Of a stretch of 64,000 nucleotides of DNA, positions 26,883-36,556 are shown in pieces. The DNA is from Bradyrhizobium iriomotense. GTDB taxonomy: Bacteria > Pseudomonadota > Alphaproteobacteria > Rhizobiales > Xanthobacteraceae. Where the stretch lies: contig NZ_JAFCLP010000011.1 in NCBI RefSeq assembly GCF_018129405.1, positions 62,001 to 126,000 of the forward strand. The letters are read 5' to 3'. Positions within the stretch are counted from its first letter, which is position 1. Every line of letters begins with the position of its first letter. The position numbers and the translations under genes were made by a program. The notes under the pieces were generated by a model. That model was not told the origin of the DNA. It was given only the letters and a program-made list of their open reading frames with translations, and searched no databases.

Positions 26883-27757
26883 CGCGTAATCTCCTGCCTT
26901 ATATCGACGGTGCGCAGGATCAGCGAGACGATCGCGACCAGCACCAGCGTCAGCAGCACGGCGCTCGCGGCCGCGGTCGGATATTGCAGCACGCCGACAT
27001 CCTCGTAGAACGCGCTGACCACCGAGGCCGAGCCACCGCCGGACATCACCTTGACCACGAAGAAGTCGCCCATCACGATCGACACCACGAAGATGGTGCC
27101 GAGCGCGATGCCACTCTTGGACATCGGGACAACGATCAGGCGCATGATGTCGAAGCGGCTGGCGCCGGCATCGATCGCGGCCTCGATCAGCTTCTTGTCG
27201 ATCCGCGCCATCGAATTGAAGATCGGCACGATCATGAAGATCGTGAGCTGGTGGACATAGGCGATGACCACCGCAAGGTCGGAGAACAGCAGCACCTCCA
27301 GCGGCTGACGGATCACGCCTATTCCAAGCAGCGCCTGGTTGATCAGGCCTTCCTTGCCGAGCAGCGGGATCCAGGAAATCATCCGGATGATGTTCGAGGT
27401 CCAGAACGGCACGGTGCAGAGCAGGAACAGGCCGATGGCGAGCAGCTGGTTGCGGACGTGAAACACCAGGAAATAGGCGACGAAGAAGCCGATGATCAGC
27501 GTGAAGATCCAGGTCAGCACCGTGAACTTGATTGTCGCCATATACAGCTTCAGCGTCAGCGCCGAATGCAGGACCTCGACATAGCTCGCCAGCGTGAAGC
27601 CCGGCGTCAGCCCGCCAAAGCCGTCGGTGGCAAAGAAGCTCGCGGCCAGCACCACCAGGATCGGCGCCACGAAGAACGGCACGAGCACCAGGACCAGCGG
27701 CGAGACGTAGAGCCAGCCGGCCAGATCGGATCGCGATGGAGTTGAACTCGACTGCAT
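26879..27757 (-). CDS. ABC transporter permease (PotB-like)
   Basis: 292 residues with about six membrane helices. The EAA loop IEAAIDAGASRFDIMRLIVVPMSKSGIA is near residue 190. The start ATG is 77 bases after the binding-protein stop. Forms the inner-membrane channel with the PotC-like partner. Confidence 0.93.
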   Translation of the reverse strand: MQSSSTPSRSDLAGWLYVSPLVLVLVPFFVAPILVVLAASFFATDGFGGLTPGFTLASYVEVLHSALTLKLYMATIKFTVLTWIFTLIIGFFVAYFLVFHVRNQLLAIGLFLLCTVPFWTSNIIRMISWIPLLGKEGLINQALLGIGVIRQPLEVLLFSDLAVVIAYVHQLTIFMIVPIFNSMARIDKKLIEAAIDAGASRFDIMRLIVVPMSKSGIALGTIFVVSIVMGDFFVVKVMSGGGSASVVSAFYEDVGVLQYPTAAASAVLLTLVLVAIVSLILRTVDIRQEITR

Positions 27758-27834
27758 GTCAGCGAACGCCTCGACGTCGATCTCATCCGCCGGCGCGTCG
27801 CCGCGCCGGCGCCTTTCGTCAGGGAAAGCAGGTT

Positions 27835-29184
27835 TCAGGCCACCTTGAAGTCGTTCCAGCGCTTGTTCATGTAGGCGGCCTCGTCCATCAGCGTGTTCCA
27901 GCAGGAGATGTTCTTGACGCGGTCGAGGAACGAGCCGCCGTCACGCTTGGTGCCGGCCTTCTCCATTGCAACGCCATAGGGATCGTTGACGACCTCAGGC
28001 GCGGGCTGACCCTCGTACCAGAACGCCCATTCCGCGGGGGTGAGGAATTTCTTGGCGGTCGAGGGCACCGGGCTGTAATAGCCGTAGCGCGCGACGAAGC
28101 CGCCCTGCCAGCCCGAGAGGTACCAGTTGAGATATTCGTAGGCCGCATCCAGCTTCTTGCCGGACAGGTGCTTCATCAGGCCCATGCCGTTGCACCAGCC
28201 GCGATAGCCTTCCTTGCCGTTCTTGACGTTGACCGGCGCGTAGACGCAGGGAATTTCCTTGACGCGGACGGCGGCGACCGCCGGCGACCACATCGACTGG
28301 ATGATGACCTCGCCCGCTGCCATCAGTTGCACCGACTGGTCGAAGGTGGTCCAGGTCGCGCGGAACTGGCCCTGCTTCTTCAGCTCGATCAGCTTGTTGC
28401 AGGTGAAGTCGATCTCCTCCTTGGTCATGTTGCCCTTGTTGGCATACTTGATCAGCCCGGCACTCTCGAAGCAGAGCGCGGCGTCCATGATGCCGATCGC
28501 GGGCACGTCGAGGATCGCGGCCTTGCCCTTGAACTTGGGATCGATCAGGTCCTTCCACTCGGTCACTTCGTGGCCGACGAGATCGGGGCGGTAGCCGATG
28601 GAGTCGGCGTTGTAGACCTGCGGCAGGAAGGTCGCCCATTCGGTGACGCCGTCGTTGAGATCGGTCGCATCGGGCTTGGCGATGTACATGGCCTCATAGG
28701 GCGAGATGCCCTGGCGCGGGATCTTGTGGCCGTCGATCTCGCCCTTGGTGAAGATCGGCAGGATGTTGTCGAACTCCTTGATCTTCTTGACCTCGATGCC
28801 CTGGATCACGCCGCGCTTGGCCGCCAGTTTGGCCTGCCAGCCCTCGAGGTCGGCGATGTCGACCGTATTAGGCTGGCTTATGAAGCGGTTGATGGCGGCG
28901 GAGGTGTCGAGGTTCTGCATCGTCACCTTGAAGCCGAGATCCTTGGCGGCCTGGTCGCCGATCGCCTTGACCACCGAATAGGACACGCCGACATGGCGGA
29001 GCTCGATGTCCTTGATCTCCTGAGCCCAGATGGTCGGGAATCCGCGGATCGCGTCCGACCCGATGGCCGTGCCCGCAACGGCGGCCGCCCCCTTCAACAG
29101 CATGCGCCGGCTCAGCTTTTTCGTAAGTGTCGCTTCCGTTCCCGCCGGATCGGAAGTCGATGTCCCCTTAATCCCGTCAGACAT
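27835..29184 (-). CDS. ABC transporter substrate-binding protein (PotD/extracellular family 1), Tat-type signal
   Basis: 449 residues from the ATG with GAGGG six bases upstream (an in-frame ATG four codons earlier overlaps that site). The N-terminus carries KKLSRRMLLKGAAAVAGTAIG, a twin-arginine signal, so it folds before export. Body text such as DIADLEGWQAKLAAK, WKDLIDPKFKGKAAILDVPA and AAYEYLNWYLSGWQGGFVARYGYYSPVP matches PotD-like proteins. First gene of the importer/molybdenum hydroxylase/amidase unit. Ligand unknown. Confidence 0.92.
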   Translation of the reverse strand: MSDGIKGTSTSDPAGTEATLTKKLSRRMLLKGAAAVAGTAIGSDAIRGFPTIWAQEIKDIELRHVGVSYSVVKAIGDQAAKDLGFKVTMQNLDTSAAINRFISQPNTVDIADLEGWQAKLAAKRGVIQGIEVKKIKEFDNILPIFTKGEIDGHKIPRQGISPYEAMYIAKPDATDLNDGVTEWATFLPQVYNADSIGYRPDLVGHEVTEWKDLIDPKFKGKAAILDVPAIGIMDAALCFESAGLIKYANKGNMTKEEIDFTCNKLIELKKQGQFRATWTTFDQSVQLMAAGEVIIQSMWSPAVAAVRVKEIPCVYAPVNVKNGKEGYRGWCNGMGLMKHLSGKKLDAAYEYLNWYLSGWQGGFVARYGYYSPVPSTAKKFLTPAEWAFWYEGQPAPEVVNDPYGVAMEKAGTKRDGGSFLDRVKNISCWNTLMDEAAYMNKRWNDFKVA

Positions 29185-29281
29185 GGCAACCCTCATTGGT
29201 TACGATGAACGCTCGCCCCGATCGCCATTGACCGGCTGCGGATGTGATCTGTTACGCGCGAGGCTAGGGGCGGGATTTTGC

Positions 29282-29302
29282 GAAGTAAAATTGGAAGTAA
29301 AA
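29282..29302. promoter_or_regulatory. Direct repeat GAAGTAAAA in the divergent ABC/GH79 gap
   Basis: GAAGTAAAA occurs at 29282-29290 and again at 29294-29302, a 12-base period, in an AT-rich patch between the divergent binding-protein and glycosidase genes. One helical turn spacing suits a dimeric regulator. No regulator gene lies adjacent. Confidence 0.35.
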
Positions 29303-29379
29303 ATTCGCGATATAAACGCGGCTAATGGATCGGACCGCTGCATTTGCTTTTGGCAGCGCGCATAAGAAGGCGTCAGGGC

Positions 29380-30906
29380 GTGTATACAGGGACGGCGATT
29401 GGACGATGCAGCTACGTCCGCATCATCAGCATGATCGGTGTCGCATTGCTCGTTGCGGCGACAGGTCGCGCAGCGTGCGCGAGCGAGGCCGTGATCGCGC
29501 CGTCGCGCATGACGGCGATCGGCACGATCGACAAGCGCTTCCAATCCTACAATGTCGAGATGGTGGAGGTGACGGGCGGGCGCTTCTGGAAGCCTTACAC
29601 GCAAGGCGGAATGCAGCGCGATCGCTACAGCGACAGGCCTCCGATCGACCTCGCCAACCCTCGCCTGCGCAAGCTCGCGGCGGCGCTGTCGCCGTCCTAT
29701 ATCCGCGTCAGCGGCAGCTGGGCAAACGCAACGTACGTCGCAGATACTGAAAGCGCACCGTCCGCTCCGCCTGCCGGTTTCAACACCGTGCTCAGCCGCG
29801 CGCAATGGCGCGGCGTCATCGACTTCGCCCGCGCGGCCGATGCGGAGATCGTGACGTCCTTTGCTGTCAGTCCCGGCAGCCGCGACGCAAACGGCGTGTG
29901 GATGCCGGACCAGGCGCAGCGCCTCATCGAGGCCACGCGCTCACTCGGCGGCCGCATCGCCGCCGCCGAGTTCATGAACGAACCGACGCTTGCGGCGAAC
30001 AACGGTGCGCCGCCGGGATATGACGCGGAGGCTTATGGCCGCGACTTCAGGATATTCCGCGCGTGGATCCGGCGCTCGTCTCCGGAGACGTTGATCCTCG
30101 GCCCGGGCTCAATCGGCGACTCTGCAGCTCCGGCAGATAGCCGCATCCGCACGCGCGATCTGCTCGCGGCGGCGGGGCCGGGTCTCGATCGCTTCTCCTA
30201 TCACCATTACAACACGCTCTCGCCCCGCTGCGGCGTCCATGACGATCCGATGCAGGCTCTATCGGAAGAGTGGCTGGCGCGCACCGACGTCACGCTCGCC
30301 ACCTACCGCACGCTGCGCGACGCGTTCGAGCCGGGCAAGCCGATCTGGTTGACGGAGACGGCGGACGCCGTCTGCGGCGGCAATCCTGGGGATGCGACCT
30401 TCCTCGACACATTCCGCTATCTCGACCAGCTCGGCCGTCTCGCGCGAGCCGGCGTGCAGGTGGTGATGCACAACACGCTTGCGGCCAGCGACTACGGCCT
30501 GCTCGACGAGTGGTCGTTTCGTCCACGGCCAAACTATTGGGGCGCCCTGCTCTGGCGGCGCCTGATGGGCACGACCGTGCTCGAGGCAAGCACTGCCCCG
30601 ATGCCGGGCCTTCACATCTACGCGCATTGTCATCCCGCGATAAAGGGCGCCGTGTCCGTACTCGTCGTCAACACCTCGCAGAGCGCAGCGCAGGTCGTGA
30701 TGCTGGCGGGCCCTGCCGAGCGCTACACGCTGCAAGCCGATCGCCTGCAAAGCGCGACCGTCCGGTTGAATGGCGAGCTCCTCGAATTGACCGTCAACGA
30801 CGACCTTCCGCGCCTTGCGGCGCTCAGCGTGCCGGCAGGCCAGCTCCGGCTGCCGCCGGCCAGCATCACCTTTCTGGTGATGCCAGACGCCGCGGCCTGT
30901 CGCTGA
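29380..30906 (+). CDS. Secreted GH79 heparanase-like glycoside hydrolase
   Basis: 508 residues from a GTG; a TTG at 29344 and an ATG at 29431 are alternatives. A Sec signal ISMIGVALLVAATGRAACA implies export. The retaining-glycosidase pair is readable: acid/base Glu in AAEFMNEP (about residue 201) and nucleophile Glu in PIWLTETADAVCGG (about 326). The latter is followed by FLDTFRYLDQLGRLARAGVQVVMHN, very like human heparanase and bacterial GH79 enzymes. These cleave glucuronides. It stands alone between an ABC operon and a symporter; the hexuronate cluster at 56474-64000 could use released uronic acid. Confidence 0.88.
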   Translation: MYTGTAIGRCSYVRIISMIGVALLVAATGRAACASEAVIAPSRMTAIGTIDKRFQSYNVEMVEVTGGRFWKPYTQGGMQRDRYSDRPPIDLANPRLRKLAAALSPSYIRVSGSWANATYVADTESAPSAPPAGFNTVLSRAQWRGVIDFARAADAEIVTSFAVSPGSRDANGVWMPDQAQRLIEATRSLGGRIAAAEFMNEPTLAANNGAPPGYDAEAYGRDFRIFRAWIRRSSPETLILGPGSIGDSAAPADSRIRTRDLLAAAGPGLDRFSYHHYNTLSPRCGVHDDPMQALSEEWLARTDVTLATYRTLRDAFEPGKPIWLTETADAVCGGNPGDATFLDTFRYLDQLGRLARAGVQVVMHNTLAASDYGLLDEWSFRPRPNYWGALLWRRLMGTTVLEASTAPMPGLHIYAHCHPAIKGAVSVLVVNTSQSAAQVVMLAGPAERYTLQADRLQSATVRLNGELLELTVNDDLPRLAALSVPAGQLRLPPASITFLVMPDAAACR

Positions 30907-30915
30907 TGCAAGCTG

Positions 30916-32214
30916 CTATTTCAGATCGTCGCGCGCCGTCTCCGGCGCCAGCAAGGTCGCGACGATCGTGATGATCGAGAGCGCGATGATGTAGACCGAC
31001 ACGGCCCAGTACGATCCGGCCCACGCCAGCAGCGCGGTTGCGATCAACGGCGAGAAGCCGCCGCTCAGCGCGGCCGCGACATTGGCGCCCAGCGATGCGC
31101 CGCTGTAGCGCACCTGGGTGCGGAACAGCTCCGGCATGAACGCCGCCTTCGGTCCGAACAGCAGCGCATGGGTCAGCGTCATCGTGACGACGAGTGCGAG
31201 CGTGATCAGCGCCGGCTCTTTGGTGTCGAGGAACCAGAACAGCGGAAACGCCAGCGCCACCGAGAATACGCCGCCGGCGAGATACAGCGCCCTGCGGCCG
31301 AAGATATCGGAGAGCCAGCCGGCGAGCGGCAGCGTCGCAAACTCGACGATCGCGGCATAGACCACCGCATCCAGGATCACCTGGCGCGGCAGGCCGAGCT
31401 TGGTCGTGGCATAGACCACGGTGAAGACGGTCAGGAGATAAGCGAGCCCGACCTCCGACACCGTGATGCCGATCGCGAGCAGAAAGCTGCGCCAGTCGCG
31501 GCGAAGCACCTCCAGCACCGGCTGGGCCAGCACCTCCTTGCGCTCGACCACCTCCTTGAAGTGCGGCGTCTCGGCCAGCCTCAGCCGCACGATGAAGCCG
31601 ACGCCGACCAGCAAGATGCTGATCCAGAACGGCACGCGCCAGCCCCAGCTCAAGAAGTCGGCTTCCGGCAGCTGCGTCATCAGCGCAAAGATGCCCGTGG
31701 AGGCGGCGACGCCGACGGGAAAGCCGATCTGCACCAGGCTGCCATAGAAGCCGCGGCGGTTTCCGGCATGCTCGATCACCATCACGACCGCGCCGCTCCA
31801 CTCGCCGCCGAGCCCGATGCCCTGAACGAAGCGCAAGGCAATCAGCAGGATCGGCGCCCAGACGCCGATCTGGCTGTAGGTCGGCAGGCAGCCGATCAGG
31901 AAGGTGCCGAGCCCCATCGCGATCATGGTCGCAACCAGCATCGTCTTGCGGCCAAGCCGGTCGCCGTAGTGCCCGATGATCGCCCCGCCGATCGGCCGCG
32001 CCACGAAGCCGACCGCATAGGTCGAGAACGCGACCAGCGTGCCGACGAACGGGTCGAAGCTCGGAAAGAACAGCTTGTTGAAGACGAGCGCGGCGGCCGT
32101 GCCGTAGATCAGGAAGTCGTACCACTCGATCGCGGTGCCGAGCGCGCTCGCCCACACCACATGCGCCGTCGTCGATCTCTGCGTCGCCGCGGCGACCCCC
32201 GTTGCTGCCGTCAT
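30916..32214 (-). CDS. MFS metabolite:H+ symporter (MHS family)
   Basis: 432 residues from the ATG after GGGG, about 12 membrane helices. EWYDFLIYGTAAALVFNKLFF, GRKTMLVATMIAMG, and RFVQGIGLGGEWSGAVVM are hallmarks of the MHS group (ShiA, KgtP, ProP relatives), which import organic acids or osmolytes with protons. It is convergent with the GH79 gene (9 bases apart). Substrate unknown. Confidence 0.92.
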   Translation of the reverse strand: MTAATGVAAATQRSTTAHVVWASALGTAIEWYDFLIYGTAAALVFNKLFFPSFDPFVGTLVAFSTYAVGFVARPIGGAIIGHYGDRLGRKTMLVATMIAMGLGTFLIGCLPTYSQIGVWAPILLIALRFVQGIGLGGEWSGAVVMVIEHAGNRRGFYGSLVQIGFPVGVAASTGIFALMTQLPEADFLSWGWRVPFWISILLVGVGFIVRLRLAETPHFKEVVERKEVLAQPVLEVLRRDWRSFLLAIGITVSEVGLAYLLTVFTVVYATTKLGLPRQVILDAVVYAAIVEFATLPLAGWLSDIFGRRALYLAGGVFSVALAFPLFWFLDTKEPALITLALVVTMTLTHALLFGPKAAFMPELFRTQVRYSGASLGANVAAALSGGFSPLIATALLAWAGSYWAVSVYIIALSIITIVATLLAPETARDDLK

Positions 32215-32334
32215 GCCATGCCCCAAAGATTCCGGACGGCATCATGGCCAATCGTGACGAGGCTTGCAACCTGCGGAAGTGTTCCTGCTCGCGATGACCA
32301 CAGCGGGAGATATTTGAGCGTGGCTGCTTCAACA

Positions 32335-32457
32335 CGTCATTGCGAGGAGCTCTTGCGACGAAGCAATCCAGACTGCGTCCGCGGAAAGACTCTGGATTGC
32401 TTCGCGGAGCCTGTCATCGGGCCGCGCTTCGCGCGGACCCGTTGGCTCGCAATGACG
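32335..32457. repeat. Palindromic intergenic repeat, family C
   Basis: Outer arms CGTCATTGCGAG and CTCGCAATGACG enclose a second inverted pair GAAGCAATCCAGA / TCTGGATTGCTTC, giving a long cruciform. Typical of rhizobial intergenic elements. Single copy in this window. Confidence 0.8.
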
Positions 32458-32491
32458 GTGGTGAACCAGTTGTGCACTCTGCTCCTTCATC

Positions 32492-32609
32492 GTCGTCCTG
32501 GCGAAAGCCAGGACCCATTACCCCGGTCAGCGTTGTCAAACACGCGCTGTGGCCAAAGCTCCGAAACAACAGCCTTGTGGTTATGGGTCCTGGCTTTCGC
32601 CAGGACGAC
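32492..32609. repeat. Palindromic intergenic repeat, family A copy 1
   Basis: Arms GTCGTCCTGGCGAAAGCCAG and CTGGCTTTCGCCAGGACGAC are inverted copies about 80 bases apart, and each arm alone folds as CCTGGC-GAAA-GCCAGG with a stable tetraloop. Other copies are at 36557 and 49134. The rest of 32227-32772 (over 500 bases) holds no convincing gene, only this, family C and the promoter of the next gene. Confidence 0.85.
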
Positions 32610-32772
32610 ACCGCGTATTGGGCACCGACATTCCAACTCACCGCTCTCAGCGACTGCCCCGTGGAACCGCTTCACCCTCTTATTCGCCATTGACAAACCA
32701 ATTCGTTAATATCTAATTTACCGCCAGAATAACCCGCCGCCCCCAGCGGCCCATAAAAGTGAGGGAACGACG

Positions 32773-33987
32773 ATGAGAGGGATTTTGGCCTGCGCCATGC
32801 TCGCGGCCATGACTTCGGCTGCCATGACCACAGCGGCGAGTGCGCAGGTCTCCGATGAAGCCGTGCGGATCGGCGTGCTCACGGACCTGTCGAGCTGGGG
32901 CCGAGACAACAGCGGGCCGGGCTCGGTCGAAGCCGCCAGGATGGCGGTGGAGGAATTCGGCCCGACCGTGCTCGGCAAGCCGATCGAGATCATCAGCGCC
33001 GACCACCAGATGAAGACCGACGTCGGCGTGCAGATCGTGCGCGGCTGGTTCGACAACGGCAAGGTCGACGCGGTCGTCGACATCCCCAATTCCGGCATCG
33101 CCATCGCCGTGCACAACATGGTGCGCGAGCGTAACAAGATCGCCCTGCTCTCCGGCCCCGGCGCAAGCTCGCTCACTGACGAGCTGTGCAGCCCGAACAC
33201 CGTGCACTTCACCTACGACACCTACGCGCTGTCGAAGGTGACGGCCTCCGCTGTGATCAAGGAAGGCGGCAAGTCCTGGTACTTCATCACGGCGGATTAC
33301 GCCTTTGGCCAGCAGCTCGAGAAGGACGCCACGCGTTTCATCAACGAGATGGGCGGCAAGGTGCTCGGCGGCGTGAAACACCCGACCAACACCGCCGACT
33401 TCTCCTCCTTCGCGCTGCAGGCCCAGAGCTCGAAATCCGACGTCGTCGCCTTCGCCAATGCCGGCCAGGACACCGACAACGCCATCAAGCAGTCCGGCGA
33501 GTTCGGCCTCGTCCAGGGCGGCCAGAAGCTGGTCGGCCTGTTGATGTTCGACACCGACGTGCATGCGATCGGCCTGAAGGCCGCGCAGGGCACCTACATG
33601 ACCACAGCCTCGTACTGGAACATGGACGAGGCGACGCGCGCCTGGTCGAAAAAATTCTACGAGCGCACCAAGGTGATGCCGACCATGATCCAGACCGGCG
33701 TCTACGGCTCGGTGCTGCATTACCTGAAGGGCATCAAGGCGGCTGGCACCGACGATCCCGCCAAGGTGATGGCCAAGATGCGCGAGTTGCCGATCGAGGA
33801 TATCTTCGTCCATGGCGGCAAGTTGCGCGAGGACGGCCGCGTCATTCGCGACATGTATCTCGCCAAGGTGAAGACGCCCCAGCAGTCGAAGGAGCCGTGG
33901 GATTATCTGGATATCGTCAAGACCGTGAAGGGCGAGGACGCCTTCCGCCCGGTCTCCGAATCCAAATGTCCGCTGCTGAAGAAGTGA
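32773..33987 (+). CDS. Liv-type ABC substrate-binding protein (orphan)
   Basis: 404 residues from an ATG with GAGGGA upstream. A Sec signal ends near AASAQ. VRIGVLTDLSSWGRDNSGPGSVEAARMAVEEFG and YFITADYAFGQQLEKDATRFINEMGGKVLG are the two-lobed periplasmic fold of branched-chain amino-acid and amide binding proteins. No permease or ATPase genes adjoin, so it must share a transporter encoded elsewhere or act as a sensor. It is 8 bases ahead of a flavoprotein gene, which probably handles the ligand. Confidence 0.92.
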   Translation: MRGILACAMLAAMTSAAMTTAASAQVSDEAVRIGVLTDLSSWGRDNSGPGSVEAARMAVEEFGPTVLGKPIEIISADHQMKTDVGVQIVRGWFDNGKVDAVVDIPNSGIAIAVHNMVRERNKIALLSGPGASSLTDELCSPNTVHFTYDTYALSKVTASAVIKEGGKSWYFITADYAFGQQLEKDATRFINEMGGKVLGGVKHPTNTADFSSFALQAQSSKSDVVAFANAGQDTDNAIKQSGEFGLVQGGQKLVGLLMFDTDVHAIGLKAAQGTYMTTASYWNMDEATRAWSKKFYERTKVMPTMIQTGVYGSVLHYLKGIKAAGTDDPAKVMAKMRELPIEDIFVHGGKLREDGRVIRDMYLAKVKTPQQSKEPWDYLDIVKTVKGEDAFRPVSESKCPLLKK

Positions 33988-33995
33988 GGTGAGCG

Positions 33996-35729
33996 ATGAC
34001 CGGCAGCGAGCACAACGCAATTGAGACTTACGAGTGCGATGTGCTCGTGGCCGGATCGGGTTGCTCCGGCATGTCGGCAGCGATCACCGCGCGCTATCGC
34101 GGGCTCGACGTGTTGATCGTCGAGAAAGAGCCGCGCTTCGGCGGCACCACCGCCCGCTCCGGCGGCTGGCTCTGGATTCCCGGCACCTCGCTGGCGAAAG
34201 CCTATGGCATCGAAGAGACGCCGGAACAAGCGCGCACCTATCTTCGCCACGAAGCCGGCAACAATTACGACGCCGCGCGGGTCGATGCCTTCCTGAGCGC
34301 CGGCCCTGAAGCCGTCGATTTCTTCACCACCAAGACCGCGCTGCGCTTCGACATGCCGCTGGTGTTTCCCGACTACCACGCCGAGGCACCCGGCGGCACG
34401 CAGGGCGGCCGTTCGATGGTGGCCCGTCCGTTCGACGGTCGCGAGCTCGGCGACCACATCAAGACGCTGGGCATGCCGCTCCCCGAGCTCACCGTGTTCG
34501 GCATGATGCTTGGCTCCGGCAAGGAGATCATCCATTTCATGCGCGCAACGAGGTCGCTGACCTCGGCGGTCTACGTCGCAAAGCGACTGTCGCGGCACCT
34601 GATGGACGTGCTCCGCTACGGCCGCGGCATGACTTTGACCAACGGCAATGCGCTTGCGGGACGCCTCGCAAAATCAGCCCAGGATCTGAAGATTCCGATG
34701 TGGCTGACCTCGCCGGTGCGCGAGCTGACGGTCGAGAGCGGCACTGTCACCGGCGCCATCGTCTCGCGCGAAGGGCGCAATGTGCGCGTCCGCGCGCGGC
34801 AGGGCGTCGTGCTTGCTTGCGGCGGCTTCCCGCACGATGTCGAACGGCGCAAGAAGATGTTTCCGCACGCGCCGACCGGCAAGGAGCATTTCTCGCCCGG
34901 CCCCACCGGCAACACCGGCGACGGCCTGCGGCTTGCGGAAAGTGCCGGCGGACACGTCGAGGATCGCCTGCCGAATGCGGCGGCCTGGGTGCCGGTGTCG
35001 CTGACCACGCGCAAGGATGGCTCGAAGGGCGTGATGCCGCACTTCATCGACCGCGCCAAGCCCGGCGTGATCGCGGTGATGCGCGACGGCAAGCGCTTTG
35101 CCAACGAAGGCAATTCCTATCACGATTTCGTCCAGGCCATGATCAAGGCCGCCAAGCCCGGCGAGGAGATCGCGGCCTATCTCGTCTGCGATCACCAGAC
35201 GCTGCGCAAATACGGCCTCGGTTGCGTGCCGCCCTTCCCGATGCCGTTGGGTCATCACCTCGATACCGGCTATCTCATGCGCGGCGATACGCTGGAAGCG
35301 CTGGCGGCAAAGGCCGGCATCGATGCGATAGCCTTCACCGAAACGGTCAAGCAGTTCAACGCGACCGCGCCGCAGGGCCAGGATGCCGCCTTCGGCAAGG
35401 GCTCGAAGGCCTATAACCGCTATCAGGGCGACGCGCTGCACGGTCCCAACCCCTGCGTCGCGCCGATCGAGAACGGCCCGTTCTATGCGATCAAGATGGT
35501 GATCGGCGATCTCGGCACCTATGCCGGCATCGTCACCGACGAGAACGCGCGGGCGCTCGACGCCGAGGGCCGGGTGATTCCCGGGCTCTATGCCGCCGGC
35601 AATGACATGGCGAGCATCATGGGCGGCAATTATCCCGGCGCTGGCATCACGCTTGGGCCGGCGCTGACCTTCGGCTACATTGCCGGCCGTCATCTTGCCG
35701 ACAGCGCCACGAGGCGCAACGCGGCGTAA
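33996..35729 (+). CDS. FAD-dependent oxidoreductase, fumarate reductase/ketosteroid dehydrogenase type
   Basis: 577 residues. The N-terminal dinucleotide fold is VLVAGSGCSGMSAAITARYRG with GGTTARSGGWLWIPG next; the C-terminus GLYAAGNDMASIMGGNYPGAGITLGPALTFG closes the FAD site. This matches the FAD_binding_2 family, including 3-ketosteroid delta-1-dehydrogenases and flavocytochrome-type reductases. No signal, so cytoplasmic. AGGTGAG precedes the ATG. Co-operonic with the binding protein and an IclR regulator; substrate open. Confidence 0.9.
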   Translation: MTGSEHNAIETYECDVLVAGSGCSGMSAAITARYRGLDVLIVEKEPRFGGTTARSGGWLWIPGTSLAKAYGIEETPEQARTYLRHEAGNNYDAARVDAFLSAGPEAVDFFTTKTALRFDMPLVFPDYHAEAPGGTQGGRSMVARPFDGRELGDHIKTLGMPLPELTVFGMMLGSGKEIIHFMRATRSLTSAVYVAKRLSRHLMDVLRYGRGMTLTNGNALAGRLAKSAQDLKIPMWLTSPVRELTVESGTVTGAIVSREGRNVRVRARQGVVLACGGFPHDVERRKKMFPHAPTGKEHFSPGPTGNTGDGLRLAESAGGHVEDRLPNAAAWVPVSLTTRKDGSKGVMPHFIDRAKPGVIAVMRDGKRFANEGNSYHDFVQAMIKAAKPGEEIAAYLVCDHQTLRKYGLGCVPPFPMPLGHHLDTGYLMRGDTLEALAAKAGIDAIAFTETVKQFNATAPQGQDAAFGKGSKAYNRYQGDALHGPNPCVAPIENGPFYAIKMVIGDLGTYAGIVTDENARALDAEGRVIPGLYAAGNDMASIMGGNYPGAGITLGPALTFGYIAGRHLADSATRRNAA

Positions 35730-35748
35730 GCGAGCGCATCGGAGGCGC

Positions 35749-36543
35749 ATGAAGAGAGAAAGCCGCGGCATCCAGTCGATCGAGGTCGGCGGAGAATTGC
35801 TCCGCGCGCTTGCCCGCAGCGGCGAGCCGATGATGCTGCGCGATCTCGCGCGCGAGGCCGGCATGACGCCGGCCAAGGCGCATCCCTATCTCGCCAGCTT
35901 TTCACGCATCGGCCTGATCGAGCAGGATGAGACCACCGGCCGTTACGAGATCGGCGCTTTGGCGCTGGAGCTCGGCCTGATCAGCCTGCGCCGCCTCTCC
36001 GGCGTGCGCATCGCAGGACCGAAGATCGCGGCGCTTGCCAGCCAGATCGGACATGCGGTTTCACTCGCGGTCTGGGGCACGCATGGTCCGACCGTGGTAC
36101 AGTTGGAGGAGCCGGGCCAGCCCGTGCATATCGTGATGCGAGCCGGTTCAGTGATGGCGCTGCTGGAGACCGCGACCGGTCGTGCCTTCGCGGCCTTCCT
36201 GCCGGAGAAGACGATCAATGCCGCGCTCGAAAGCGGCCTCGACCGACACGGTGTGGGTTACAATCCGAAGCGGGCCGTGAAAGGCGCGAAGGTCACTGAG
36301 ATGCTCGCTGAGGTGCGCAAGCACGGCCTCGCCCGCGCGCTCGGCGATCCCCTGCCCGGCGTCAACGCGTTCTCGGCACCGGTGTTCGACCATTCCGGCC
36401 ATGTCGCGCTGGTCATCACCGCGATGGGCCCGGAAGGAACGTTCGACGCACGCTGGGACAGCCCCATCGCGCATGCGCTGCGCGACTGCGCGGGCGCCAT
36501 CTCGAAGCGGCTTGGCCACGGGATGACGGTTGCGGCGGAGTGA
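35749..36543 (+). CDS. IclR-family transcriptional regulator
   Basis: 264 residues from the ATG after GGAGG. The helix-turn-helix (MMLRDLAREAGMTPAKAHPYLASFSRIGLIE) is followed by an effector domain with VMRAGSVMALLETATGRAFAAFLP and GLARALGDPLPGVNAFSAPVFD. It lies 19 bases after the flavoprotein gene and probably controls the binding-protein/flavoprotein operon. Confidence 0.92.
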   Translation: MKRESRGIQSIEVGGELLRALARSGEPMMLRDLAREAGMTPAKAHPYLASFSRIGLIEQDETTGRYEIGALALELGLISLRRLSGVRIAGPKIAALASQIGHAVSLAVWGTHGPTVVQLEEPGQPVHIVMRAGSVMALLETATGRAFAAFLPEKTINAALESGLDRHGVGYNPKRAVKGAKVTEMLAEVRKHGLARALGDPLPGVNAFSAPVFDHSGHVALVITAMGPEGTFDARWDSPIAHALRDCAGAISKRLGHGMTVAAE

Positions 36544-36556
36544 GCGATAGTTCCGG

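Noticed and set aside
31168-32709. Plus-strand frame over the symporter and repeats
   Set aside because: Runs through palindromic repeats and mirrors a well-supported minus-strand transporter gene.
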